Source: Chamaelirium japonicum (taxonomy: Eukaryota; Streptophyta; Magnoliopsida; Liliales; Melanthiaceae). From it: a stretch of DNA of 64,000 bases. Below the pieces are notes generated by a model. It did no database searches. It was not told the origin of the DNA and saw only the letters and a list, made by a program, of their open reading frames with translations. The DNA lies in contig OX393549.1 in NCBI GenBank assembly GCA_947650365.1, positions 93,250,956 through 93,314,955 of the forward strand, in the 5' to 3' direction. The translations under genes were made by a program, and so were the position numbers. Positions 1 through 13,400 of the stretch are shown piece after piece; the stretch's first letter is position 1, and each line of letters starts with the position of its first letter.

Positions 1-146
1 TATACACCATTTATCAGATTTTTAATTAAAATCAGATTTTTCTTCTCTCTCTGATCTCATTGCTCCTTTTGGGCATCACAAATGTTTGCATTGGTCTTAC
101 ATCTCGAAGCTTAGGTAACCTTTTTTTTTTTTGCATTTGCACAGGA

Positions 147-225
147 AACCTTTGCAAACAAAAATCTGATTTTTTAAACCGAGGCTTCTTTTTTTTTTAA
201 ATCAGATTTTTGTTTGCAAAGGTTT
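147..225. repeat. Short inverted repeat (hairpin)
   Basis: Arms of about 30 bases, at 147-176 and 195-225, are near-perfect reverse complements built around CAAACAAAAATCTGATTTT. A third partial copy follows at 226-245. It may be part of a decayed MITE; no target repeats were found. Confidence 0.6.
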
Positions 226-479
226 GCAAACAAAAATCTGATTTTGCAACCATTGCTTCATCTGATTTTGCAACCTATGCAAAACCAATCATGATTTTTC
301 TTCTCTTTTACCCCTATGTTCATCGAAGTATGGACATGGGTTCACGCCCGAGTATTTGAATGCTTAGTGTAATTTACTTTTATTACTACATGCTCGCAGT
401 TGACCGCAACAAACATCGAGATTGAAATGTCTGATGTGTGTAGAGTAGGCACAATCTTATAACATGGGAATACTTTTGA

Positions 480-602
480 GACTTGGGTCTCTTTCTTCTA
501 AACAAGCTCAAGGCCTTGGACCAGTCTCCATATCGCATGGCTCCACAAACCATCGCGCTCCATGAGGCCAAGTCTCTTACAGGCATATCATCGAATACTT
601 AC
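480..602 (-). pseudogene. PPR protein fragment
   Basis: The minus strand reads VFDDMPVRDLASWSAMV followed by a stretch ending KALSLFRR, a textbook pentatricopeptide-repeat junction of the plant RNA-editing/processing family. A stop codon lies directly upstream of the match and no further PPR repeats follow, so only about one repeat is present. It abuts and slightly overlaps the CCT3 fragment on the other strand. PPR proteins normally bind organellar RNA; this scrap cannot. Confidence 0.6.
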
Positions 603-900
603 CGGGCCATCGCTGACATGAAGGAGCGGAAGGTTTGCCTTCGGTTCCCATATGTCTTTCTTCTCATCGGACATCTTTGTGTTCATCTAAACGTCTTCCA
701 TGCTTCAGATATGGGACTCCTACAACGTGAAGACGCGAACATTCAAGATGCCCATCGAGGCCGCCTACATGTTGCTGAGAATCGACTACATCGTGAGTGG
801 GATATAGAAGAAGCAGCCTCCTGGGGCCGGCCCGACTCCATCGAAGCCGAAGGTGGAGGAAGAGGGAGACGCCAACAATGAGCAAATACTTCCAGAGTAG
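583..900 (+). pseudogene. CCT3: CCT3 (TCP-1 gamma) C-terminal fragment, two exons
   Basis: Exon 583-632 reads to ADMKERK and is followed by a GT donor. Exon 709-900, after a CAG acceptor, reads IWDSYNVKTRTFK, then MLLRIDYIVSGI, then a Pro/Lys-rich tail ending NEQILPE and a stop at 898-900. This is the C-terminus of chaperonin subunit gamma of the cytosolic TRiC/CCT folding ring; plant homologs read KIWDSYNVKAQTFK and MLLRIDDIVSGI. An in-frame TAG at 805-807 replaces an expected Lys codon in the GIKKKQ stretch. Nothing recognisable as the upstream gene is present, and the left side is PPR-like sequence on the other strand. I infer a captured or truncated copy, although the window edge is close. 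Confidence 0.65.
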
Positions 901-1335
901 ATTTTGTGGGAGGTGTTGAGGCTTATACTTTGCGTGGATGATAGTTAAAGCTCAGCAACTGTTTTGTGTGTGGTCAGGTTGTTCTGATAACATGTTCTCT
1001 TGAGCACCAAGAAAATATGAATTTATGTTCATGTTTTTTATAAAAAAAACCTGTTGTTAGCCTGCAGTGTTAAATGGGGAGTTTTCTGATGCTTTATTCA
1101 TCAGTTCCATTACCTTGGAGCATAAACTTTGTACAATAGTGGTTTGGTTTCAAAATCCACAGTTTTCTGTTGAACTTAATATATTGTGATACAAATTACT
1201 TTCAAGTGAGTTTTTTTTTTTTGGACAACTTGACCCCTGTACGATGCTTCGTTTGCATGTTCACCCCCTCTGTTAACTTACATCCGTTAAGATTTATTTT
1301 TATGCCAAAAATATAATCATCCATCCGTTCGTTTT
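901..1335. other. Intergenic, no gene seen
   Basis: It begins with what would be the CCT3 3' UTR, then AT-rich sequence with a T run near 1208-1220. No coding signal was found. Confidence 0.4.
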
Positions 1336-1890
1336 GCATGCCATTTGGGACCAAGTACGATTCAGCGATCGGGTTTAGTATAACAAATAGTTGCGTTTGA
1401 AGCCAAAACTAAATCATAGACATTATTTTAGATGCCATTTGGGCTGAGTGCTACTCATCGCATGGGCTGGGTGTAACGGACTGATGTGATTGAGTTTTGG
1501 CTCTAACTTATCATGTGCCATATTTTTGTTGTTGGGTGTTTTTGTGCCAATTTTATGTTGTTAGGTGTTTTTACTCCGGATGCTTGGTGAGGCACCTGGA
1601 TCGTTGATGGAAGAATAGACAGTTGTCTGATTATATTGGGAAGCCAAAACTGAATTCCAGATGTTCTTTTTGCATGCCATTTGGGACAAGTGTGATTCAT
1701 CGATCGGACTGGGTGTAACAGACAGTCGTGTATGGTTGAATCACAGTCATTCTTTTAAATGCCATTTGGGCCTGAGTGCGACTCACCGCTCGGGCTGGGT
1801 GTAACAGATTGTTGTGATTCAATTTTGGCTTTAGCCTATTCAAGTACCATTTTTTTGTTTGTTGGGTGTTTTGCGCATGATGCTAAGTGA
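1336..1890. repeat. Two direct copies of a ~336-bp unit
   Basis: GCATGCCATTTGGGAC starts at 1336 and again at 1672. Each copy also holds GCCATTTGGGC and GGGCTGGGTGTAAC sub-repeats (near 1432-1475 and 1760-1805) and a GTTGTTGGGTGTTTT-type stretch. The copies are clearly diverged. Family unknown. Confidence 0.6.
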
Positions 1891-2394
1891 CAGTAGCTCA
1901 TCTAACATCGCCTCCACCGTTAGTCTGTTTAGAATTAATGACATGTTTAAGCCACATTTTAAGAAATCATATGTATTGTCATTTGCACTTCAAATTACAA
2001 TACTGCCATCAACAAATCAAATTACATTACTACCATCAACTGATGTCATAAATTTTTATATTTCTCAACTATGCATGTAGTGTGATTTATTTTAGAACCA
2101 TTTAATACATAAATGAGAACAAAAAATCATATACATTTTGATTTCTAAACACTTTAATATTACAATGAATGAATGGTGAATGTAAATAGGAAAAAAATAC
2201 ATATGAATTCTCAACACTGGTATCTACATACTGTTGTACGTAAGAACCTCAAGGAGACAAATTTTTTGATAATTTGAATAGGAAATGATGCATTTGAGTT
2301 GGTAGAGCATATAATTTGAATAGAAAATTACACAAAGTTTTTAAAATTGGCAGTTTACTCAATAACGTTAGTTTGCATGGCAATCGGGCTGAGT

Positions 2395-2671
2395 GGGGTC
2401 GGCAGTTGTCAGGGTTCTGTTGCCACCCTCAAAATATTATTGCCACCGTCGAATTATTGGACCCCCTAATAATATTGTTATTGCTCTCGAAATGTTTTGT
2501 TGCAACCATTGAAATATTATCCCCCCCTCTCAAAATAATATTGTTGCTCATGAACTATTATTGTCTCCCTCGAAATATTGCCGCCACCCTTTAAATATTA
2601 TCACTGCCCTTAAAATGTTTCCGTCGTGCTCGAAATCTTTTTTGTGCCCTTGGGCACGGGGTTTTTACTAG
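2395..2671 (+). mobile_element. Helitron-like 3' end with minisatellite
   Basis: The stretch 2395-2640 repeats a loose unit of the form CCCTCGAAATATTGCCAC about every 20-35 bases. It is followed by hairpin GTGCCC-tt-GGGCAC at 2644-2657, a 10-base spacer and CTAG at 2668-2671, then T. A GC-rich hairpin roughly ten bases before CTRR, next to T, is the standard Helitron 3' terminus. The 5' (TC) end was not identified and may lie left of the window. If it does, the PPR and CCT3 scraps would be inside the element. Confidence 0.55.
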
Positions 2672-2682
2672 TATATATATAT

Positions 2683-2992
2683 GGGAGAGATACTCTTACT
2701 CATGGCCTCTTACTCATATAGTTACCTATGATCCGGGCCGTCCATTAGATCCCGATGTACGGTTCGGATTAGATGGGAGTTAAAGCAATGGTGTTCGCAT
2801 TAAATACGGGGCTTTTAATACGGGTTTTTAATACTGGCCGTATTAAATGCCCGTATTAAAAGTCCGCATTTAATGCGGACATCATTACTTTAACTCCCCA
2901 TCTAATCCGAACCGTACGTCGGGATTTAATGGACGGCCCGGATCATAGGTAACTATATGAGTAAGAGGCCATGAGTAAGAGTATCCCTCCCC
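2683..2992. mobile_element. Foldback element, family A copy 1, in (TA)n
   Basis: This 310-bp palindrome runs from GGGAGAGATACTCTTACTC to the matching GAGTAAGAGTATCCCTCCCC. The arms hold TAACTATATGAGTAAGAGGC and its complement and meet around short ATTAAATAC/GTATTAAA repeats near 2840. Both ends sit directly on TA repeats, so a target duplication cannot be told apart from the microsatellite. It has no coding capacity. Confidence 0.75.
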
Positions 2993-3014
2993 ATATATAT
3001 ATATATATATATAT

Positions 3015-3747
3015 GGGGACGGGGAGCCTGGACCTCAGGTGCAGCGTGAACGCTGCACCTGAGCCTCTCCGCGCGCCACCTGTCCAGAGAAAAGGCGCCA
3101 GATCCGGACCCCCGCATTTAAAAAACCCGGGAATAACCTCAACCATCCGATTAGCCTGGACCGGATGGCAGATCGGCCGTCCGGATTTACAAAACATGGG
3201 ACGAAGCTCAGCCGTCCGATTGCCTGGATCAGACAGGAGTTCGGGCCTTTCGGATTTAAAAAACACAAAATCCACCTCAGCCGTCCGATTTTCTGGATCG
3301 AACGGGAGGGATTCCACTCGGCCGGTGAATTGAATCACAAATCAATTCAAACCGTTGGATCCTGATGATTGGACGGATGAAAACATTCTCGCGGTTACTG
3401 TAGCGGCTACAGTAACCGCGAAATTTTTTTCAGCCGCCCGATCGAACTGATCGAACGGTGCAGCATTCACCTGACCGGATCTCGCTGTTACTGTGGCCGC
3501 CACAATAACAGCGAGAACGGTCAGGTGAATGCTGCACGTTCGATCAGTTCGATCGGACGGCTGAGGTGGATGACATGTTTGGTAAATCCTGATCTGCCGT
3601 CCGGTCCAGGCTAATCGGACGGTTGACGTTATTCCCGGGTTTTTTAAATACAGGGGTCCGGATCTGGCGCCTTTTCTCTGGACAGGTGGCACGCGGAGAG
3701 GCTCAGGTGCAGCGTGGACGCTGCACCTGAGGTCCAGGCTCCCCGTC

Positions 3748-3750
<3 letters not shown>
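3015..3750. mobile_element. Large foldback element, family B, in (TA)n
   Basis: This 736-bp inverted repeat starts GGGGACGGGGAGCCTGGACC and ends with the complement, GGTCCAGGCTCCCCGTCCCC. Each end carries a nested hairpin GGTGCAGCGT/ACGCTGCACC. The arms are about 250-300 bp. The middle has two further hairpins, GTTACTGTAGC/GCTACAGTAAC near 3400 and a GTTACTGTGG type near 3490. TA repeats flank both sides. Confidence 0.75.

Positions 3751-3817
<67 letters not shown>
3751..3817. repeat. (TA)n microsatellite
   Basis: An uninterrupted TA run of about 67 bases separates foldbacks B and C. Confidence 0.95.
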
Positions 3818-4669
<852 letters not shown>

Positions 4670-4671
<2 letters not shown>

Positions 4672-4901
4672 AGTATCCCTCCCCTATGATCCGGGCCGTC
4701 CATTAGATCCCGGCGTACGGTTTGGATTAGATTTAAATTGGGAGTTAAAGCAATGGTGTCCGTATTAAATACGGGTAGTTAATGCGGACACCATTGCTTT
4801 AACTCCCCATCTAATCCGAACCGTACGTCGGGATCTAATGGACGGTCCGGATCATAGGTAACTATATGAGTAAGAGGCCATGAGTAAGAGTATCCCTCCC
4901 C
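4670..4901. mobile_element. Foldback family A copy 3, rearranged left arm
   Basis: The right arm is complete. The left arm starts with a short piece of inverted end (AGAGTATCCCTCCCC) joined directly to TATGATCCGGGCCG, skipping the usual start. The identical junction recurs at 6668. Confidence 0.65.
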
Positions 4902-4911
4902 TATATATATA

Positions 4912-5190
4912 CTAGTAATGCCCGTGCCTGTCGGCACACAAAAGATTTCGAGGGCGAGGACAATATTTCGCGGAAGGTGAAATTATTTCGAGGGTGGCAA
5001 AAAAATATTTCGATGGTGGCAAAAGACTTCGAGGGCGAGAACACTATTTTTAGATAGATAACAATATTTCAAGGGTGGCAAAAAACCATTTCGAGAGTTG
5101 ACAATATTTCAAAGGGAGAGAATAATATGTTGAGGGTGATAACAATATTTCGTGAGTGGTGATAATATTAAGTAAAGGGATAAATTAATA
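4912..5190 (-). mobile_element. Helitron-like 3' end, minus strand
   Basis: Read on the minus strand, the CTCGAAATATTGCCACC-type minisatellite (4940-5170) is followed by hairpin GTGCC-gaca-GGCAC (4937-4924), an 8-base spacer and CTAG at 4915-4912, then T. It is the same family as 2395-2671 and converges on it across the TA/foldback block. The 5' end was not found. Confidence 0.5.
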
Positions 5191-5615
5191 CATGTAGATG
5201 GGATAACTATCTCAATCGAAGTAAGCCAAGTAAGCCGTTGGACTTTGATTTGAGTCAAAAAGCGTTGAGAAAATGGATGCTGAACTTCAAAGTAGTTGGC
5301 CAAATAAATGAGACAGCTTTTAATCAATCGTTTGATGCCCTACACTTGCAAGTTCACGATAATAATAATTAGGATTTCATGGAAACAATATACTGTAGGC
5401 AAGCTAAGGGATATATCTAAAATTTGAACAGAAAATACTTTAGTTTACATAGTAGAACGCAAAGCAGTTCAAGGAGTTCAAAACAAACTTTTGACAGGTC
5501 GAGAAATAATGCATTCTTGAAGACCTATCATCCTAAATTAAACCAAAAAAAAAAACAAAGAATTGAATCTTGTGCAGGAAAACTAAGAGACACATTAAAT
5601 GTTGCATTTGAACTT
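5191..5615. other. No gene seen
   Basis: AT-rich, with an A run at 5545-5556. It is probably Helitron-internal or intergenic; no conserved coding signal. Confidence 0.35.
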
Positions 5616-5953
5616 TGTTGACGAATAGTCAGACATCGGTATGGGGGGCACCAATAGGCCCGCTAAAAATACACATGTTGTGCTCTTCCCCCTATGAGAG
5701 GTTAGCCTTTTGGAGCACTCCGGGTTAATACCATGGTATCAAAGGTGGGCCCATCTCCTGCTTTTGCTTCTGCTTCAAGTGCACCCCCACCAATTGTGGC
5801 TTGGCACGTGTGCTCCGTGTGAGGGAGAGTGTTGATGAATTATCCCACATCAGTAAGGGGGGACACCTATAGGCTATAGGCCGCTTAATATACACATGTT
5901 GTGCTCTCCCCCCTCCAAGAGGTTAGCCTTTTGGAGCACTCTAGGTAGTAACA
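5616..5953 (+). mobile_element. TRIM LTR element, decayed copy
   Basis: Two direct terminal repeats, 5616-5733 and 5830-5953, start TGTTGA and end ..CCA/..ACA. A tRNA-Met-type primer site, TGGTATCAAAGG, lies at 5734. The interior is under 100 bp with no coding capacity. It belongs to the same family as the fresher copy at 46712-47044. LTR divergence is clearly higher here, so it is older. Confidence 0.7.
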
Positions 5954-6667
5954 AACAAAACATGGCTAACTTAAATATTTACACCTCCCTCACAATCAGA
6001 GGGAATTCTCAAAAAATAAAAAACAAATAACTTGTAGCTCATATAAAACTAAACCAAAGAGGCCATAATTTATTAGAGAGTAGCATGAAATTCTCAATCG
6101 AAAAGAAGCAAGAGAGAGCACCCAGAGCCGTTCGAATTCGCTGAGAAACATGGAAAACATCTCTTATTTGATCATGATGCAAGTGGCATAAGATTTTAAC
6201 CTTTGAAATAATTGGCCACGCATCAGAGGAACTGATGAACGTTTTTTTTCCTTGTAGTAACCTAACAACAAAGCATTAAAAATCAAATACTTTAAAAAAA
6301 CAGATTTAAAAAAAAAATCAATGAAAAAATCCTTCAACCGACATAATAAGAGGCCTTCAGAATTATAGAATATCAGCATGGCACAAAGGCCAATCAGTCC
6401 CGAAAGATGGTATATTTGTTTCAAGTATCCTCATTGGCCATCAGATGAAACAAAAAATCTGAAGATTTCAAAAGAAATGTATCGATCGAGCAAGACAAAC
6501 TGAAAATATTTATCTATGTGAGCTGCGGATAACATTTCTTGGGCAAAGGCAGAGCTGATCCGAATCCGAACCGGCCAAACCGTTTGTTTTTTCGTTCGGC
6601 CTGAACCGAAACCCCAACCCGGATTCTTAAACCTTGCAATTGATGCCCCAACCTTTATATATATATA
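5954..6667. other. Intergenic, no gene seen
   Basis: AT-rich, with A runs near 6295 and 6310. A stretch rich in CCGAACC/GGTTCGG-like words lies near 6550-6640. Nothing assignable. Confidence 0.35.

Positions 6668-7611
<944 letters not shown>

Positions 7612-7669
<58 letters not shown>
7612..7669. repeat. (TA)n microsatellite
   Basis: A TA run between foldbacks D and E. Confidence 0.95.
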
Positions 7670-7672
<3 letters not shown>

Positions 7673-8082
7673 CGCGGGGATGCTGGACCTGAGGTGCAGC
7701 AAGAAACGCTGCACCTCGGCCTTGTTTGACCCCCCTAGAGGTTTTGGAATTGGATGAAATTTGGTGAGGGTGTTGTCTAGGGTAAGATGATCATCCCTCA
7801 CAAATTTTCATCAAATTCCAAAACTTGTAGGGGCCTCAAATGGTCGAAGCAAAATCGCAGATTTTGCAAAATCTGCAGTCACCTACAGATTTTGCCGATT
7901 TTGCTTCGACCATTTGACCCCCCCTACAAGTTTTGGAATTTGATGAAAATTTGTGAGGATGATCATCTTACCCTAGACAACACCCTCACCAAATTTCATC
8001 CAATTCCAAAAACCTCTAGGGGGGTCAAACAAGGCCGAGGTGCAGCGTTCTTGCTGCACCTCAGGTCCAGCATCCCCGCGCC
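7670..8082. mobile_element. Foldback family E (composite of B ends and C arms)
   Basis: This 413-bp palindrome begins GGGCGCGGGGATGCTGGACC and ends in its complement. The terminal nested hairpin GAGGTGCAGC/GCTGCACCTC resembles family B. The next module, CCTAGAGGTTTTGGAATTGG with TAAGATGATCATCC, resembles the arm of family C. The centre is GCAAAATCTGC-type. TA repeats flank it. Confidence 0.75.
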
Positions 8083-9284
<1,202 letters not shown>

Positions 9285-9344
<60 letters not shown>

Positions 9345-9498
9345 CGACCTGTATGTCCGCTAACGTAAAGTGAGGAGTTGAGCCTGAACTGGCGAACCGA
9401 AGTCACTTTCGTAACCATACTTCCTACAGCTAACATGTGTCCAGTCCAGCGGGAACGCGCAGCGCAAACGAACGTGAGCTGCTATACCGAATCCCCCG

Positions 9499-9586
<88 letters not shown>

Positions 9587-9590
9587 ATTC
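9285..9590. repeat. (TA)n microsatellites around a 158-bp unique island
   Basis: TA runs at 9285-9342 and 9502-9582 flank an island (9343-9500) with no clear palindrome and no gene. Confidence 0.8.
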
Positions 9591-9711
9591 TAATTCGGAT
9601 CCAACCTGAACCAGATAAGGGGACAAAGAATCTGACATGAACCTAAATTCGAACTCAATAAATTGATATGGAGCTTGCACGGATCCAACTCAATAAAACC
9701 TGTCATAAAAG

Positions 9712-10286
9712 TAGGGGTGGGACTTGGGCGGGTCTGACCCGAACCCGACCCGCCCAACCCGGACAATGGACAAACATAGGCAAAGCTGGTTAAAAACTTG
9801 GACGGGTTTGGACAAAAAAAGATCAACCCGGTTTCAATTTGGACGGGTTTGGGCACCGATCTCCCCAACCCGACGAACCCGAGGAAGTGACACACTAAGG
9901 TTGAATGCTTTGATAGTTTTTTTTATGGAAATCAAAGACTGCCTATTTGATGTTGAATGCTAAGAATTCGTTTGAAATATATGAGGATATGGGTTGGACT
10001 TTATGTTTTTGTTATGCAAATCAAAGATTTTTTTTATTCAATTCAAAAATATGGTGGATTTTTTTTCCATCTATTTATGTGCACAAGCATTTCTAATTGG
10101 GCAACTTGCCCAACCCGATTATTATTTTGCAAATTGGGCAACCCGAGCAACCCGAGGAACTAGAATGGGCAAGCACGGGTTGGGCTTCCACGGGTTCCAC
10201 GGGCAAAACGGGCAAAGGTTTGTGCAAGTCGGGTTGGGCATGGGCAGACCCTTCAACCCGCCCAACCCGCCCAAGTCCCACCCCTA
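9712..10286. mobile_element. hAT-type MITE, 575 bp
   Basis: Inverted ends TAGGGGTGGGACTTGGGCGG and the exact complement are bounded by a perfect 8-bp target repeat CATAAAAG (9704-9711 and 10287-10294). The 8-bp duplication points to the hAT superfamily. The interior has many CAACCCG/CGGGTTGG words and no transposase. It sits just downstream of the WDL gene. Confidence 0.85.
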
Positions 10287-10435
10287 CATAAAAGTAGTCC
10301 TGCTACTTTTTTTTGCAAAATTCAATACTTGTCAGGGTTTAAGTGCAAAATCAGTTTTGGTCAGGGTTTAAATGCAAAATCAATACAATACAGGGGCCTA
10401 TATGCAAAAACAGAAAACTAACAAAATTGCACATA

Positions 10436-13400
10436 CCTTCAACGAGGCTCACAGTTCATGGAAGAGAATACGGCTCACAATCTCAACAATAAACCAGCAC
10501 TAGACCAGGCTACATAATAACAGGTACTACAATAATATAACGTCGCGAAGTATGCATCTGAGTTCCTTCAACACTGGGAATCTGGAAGCACACAGAGACC
10601 CTCTTCTATCATCTTAAAACAAAATGTCAAACCAAATCACCGAAGTGAAAATATACAAAACCCTAACCCTTCGAAGAGTCGGAGATCCAATACATGATCT
10701 TTACCGTTGACAGGTTTATTGCAGGGACCGGACCGAACACAGAATAGATACCCCCCCCCCCCCCCCCTCCCTCTCTCAGATCCCGCATTCAACAGCTTCA
10801 CTGACAAGTTCCTTCTCAATGGGTCGACTTCGCTAACAGGCTCCTCCTACTCGATGGACATCTCTCCTTTGTCTACTGGCTCATCGGGTTCACGGGCTCA
10901 CTATCAAGTTGCTCTTCGGTACCAATGGGTGCCCTAACAAGTTCCGGATCAATGGCATCCCCTTCTTCGCCTTCATGCTCAGTAGACTTTTCTTCGGTTT
11001 GGATCAGTCGTGTACCCTCCGAGCCTAGCTTCTGATCATCTGGTTGCTGGGCTGGAGGTGCGGTTTCCGTGTTATTCACCGGATTCGTTTTCTCGGACGG
11101 CAGTCTTGGAAGAGACCTCCGCTGATGCTTCTTGGAATGAAGAGGGAAGTCTTTCGCAAGGCCGTTTTGGGAGACGCCATCGTCAAGGCTCAGGCGAGTT
11201 GATCGGCTGGTACGGCTACCATTTGCGTTCGATGCTGTTGAGGTCTTTTGACGGCCGAGCTTGGGTGACTTAGCTCTTGTTGGAGGTACCTGCATTTGCA
11301 CAGAGTTGAGAACAAACTCAATTTAAATTAGGGTAAATTACACTTTACCCCTGAAGTTTATCCCAAAATCACTTCCCCCCCCTCCTCTGAAGTTTTTTAT
11401 GTTCCAAATTGGTTCCTAGAGTTTTCAATGGTAGAACAATACCCCCTTTTGTAACTACTAAATTTCCTTTTTTCATAATTTCTATCTAATCAAAACTGAA
11501 CAGAAGGGGGCAAAATGTAGTTTATTAATTATAGCAGGGCTAACCGGTTAAGTGGCTAAACTTCAGGGCGGTAAAGTGTAATTACACCTTTATATTACAA
11601 CCTCCTGAAAATGGAATGATTATTTGCTCATTTTAAAGCAAAAGTAATTAATAACTCTGAAAACAGGCCAAGCAGTTGTCTTTATCAACAGTAATTACTG
11701 GCTGCATCATGCAGATATTATCATCACCAGCTTGACCAACCTGAGTTATGTAGATTTTTCCACAACAATAATTGGACAATTCAGGCCCATATACGCTCAC
11801 TGGCCAAGGATGTTTGCAATACAGACTTGACTCAAACCCAGTCAACTTTAAATGGGTAATAAACAGTATGAAATGACAAATATACCCTTGGAATGGACCA
11901 CTGAGAGAGAGCGGGATGCTCCAACCTCCTATCCCGCTCCAACCTCCTTAAGGAGGTTGGAACAAAATCGTACTCGTATGGAAGGTGTCTTCATCGTAGT
12001 CCATTCTTGGCATGGTGATTCATGCAACTGTCATTTTTCTTATATATTTCTCTCTCTATATAAATAATTTAGCCGACCATGCCGTTATCAATCGGGTGAC
12101 CAACACTGACCTCCATGACTATTTGGATGCTACCAGCATAAATTATGAATGAGAAAGGAAGCTGATAGTGAAAGATGAACTAATCCATGTTTGAAGAACC
12201 TATGAATGGCTTGCTACAACATGGAAACTTCACCAGAATTAGTGAATCGACCGTTGCTAACTGGAACTATGATCCTCTGTGAAAATGTAATGCGGAATGA
12301 GCATAAACGACAAGATAAACCCTAAGAATTGGGCAAGTCATCGCTTTCACAGGCTTGTAGACTTCTATATGCATGCATACATAGTGCAAAGCAAAACACG
12401 TCCCAATTCTAGGTCAACTGTGAAATGGGCTTCATTATCACTATTATTCCATCAAAATAGCACATATATTTCGTTTTTGTTCTGCTGATTTTAACCCTTA
12501 TTTTCCAAAGTCTTCCTCCACAATTCCAATTTGGTATTTAACCCTATCCGTATCTCATCGACTAATACATTATGGCAAAGTCCTTTCGATAGCCTTCTCA
12601 GCTCTCCTTAACCTCGATATTTCTTTGTGAAAAGAGTTATAGTCAATCTTAGAGCACACTGTATTTGGTATTTTTACTTTTCACTCCATTTCTAAGTAGT
12701 TTCTATGAATGATGCTTACACAAAATTCAACCTAAAGTAGCATATAAATATTAAACAACCACATTCTATATGTCATTTACTAGTTACTTCACAGTTCACA
12801 TTGTGTCGTACATCCAAAAGCATAGGATTAACTACAATTCAATGCAAATTGGAAATGCCCTACATATAGCTATAAGAATGTGTCAAAAGACTCAAAACTC
12901 CTATAATATCATAGTTTATGTCTCCCTCCTTTTAAACCATGGAATTGCACATAACATGGGGAAATTTTCATGGGCCCACCATGATCCCCAAAAGTAACGA
13001 AGATCGCCGACCAGAACCGCTTGATTGCCTCGCCGAGGGTCGCCACAAGTGGATACTTCGATCCTGCAACAACCAATCCTTCCACTCCAATGATCAAAAG
13101 TGGTAGTAAGGGTTTATCTTATCATATGTGTGCTTTGTGTCCCTTTTATATTATCAGAAAGGTCCCCTAGGTCTTATCATATGTGTGCTTTGTGTTCCTT
13201 TTATATAATCAGAAAGGTCCCCTAGGCAGAGGTTCCCCAACCCTCAAGTGCGACCTTCCCCTCTCTTTTGACCTTTAGTGCCATCAAATTAGGATATAGA
13301 CTGTCGCACCGGGCTTCCTAGGGTGCATATGTTTCTCTACCTACAACCATTTTACCTGGTTGGCACCCGGTTCTCTGCTGCCTTTAGGGATGCTCATCTC

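Noticed and set aside
483-881. 132-codon plus-strand ORF as a gene
   Set aside because: It crosses the CCT3 intron and reads the wrong frame for the conserved peptide; the spliced CCT3 reading explains the region better.
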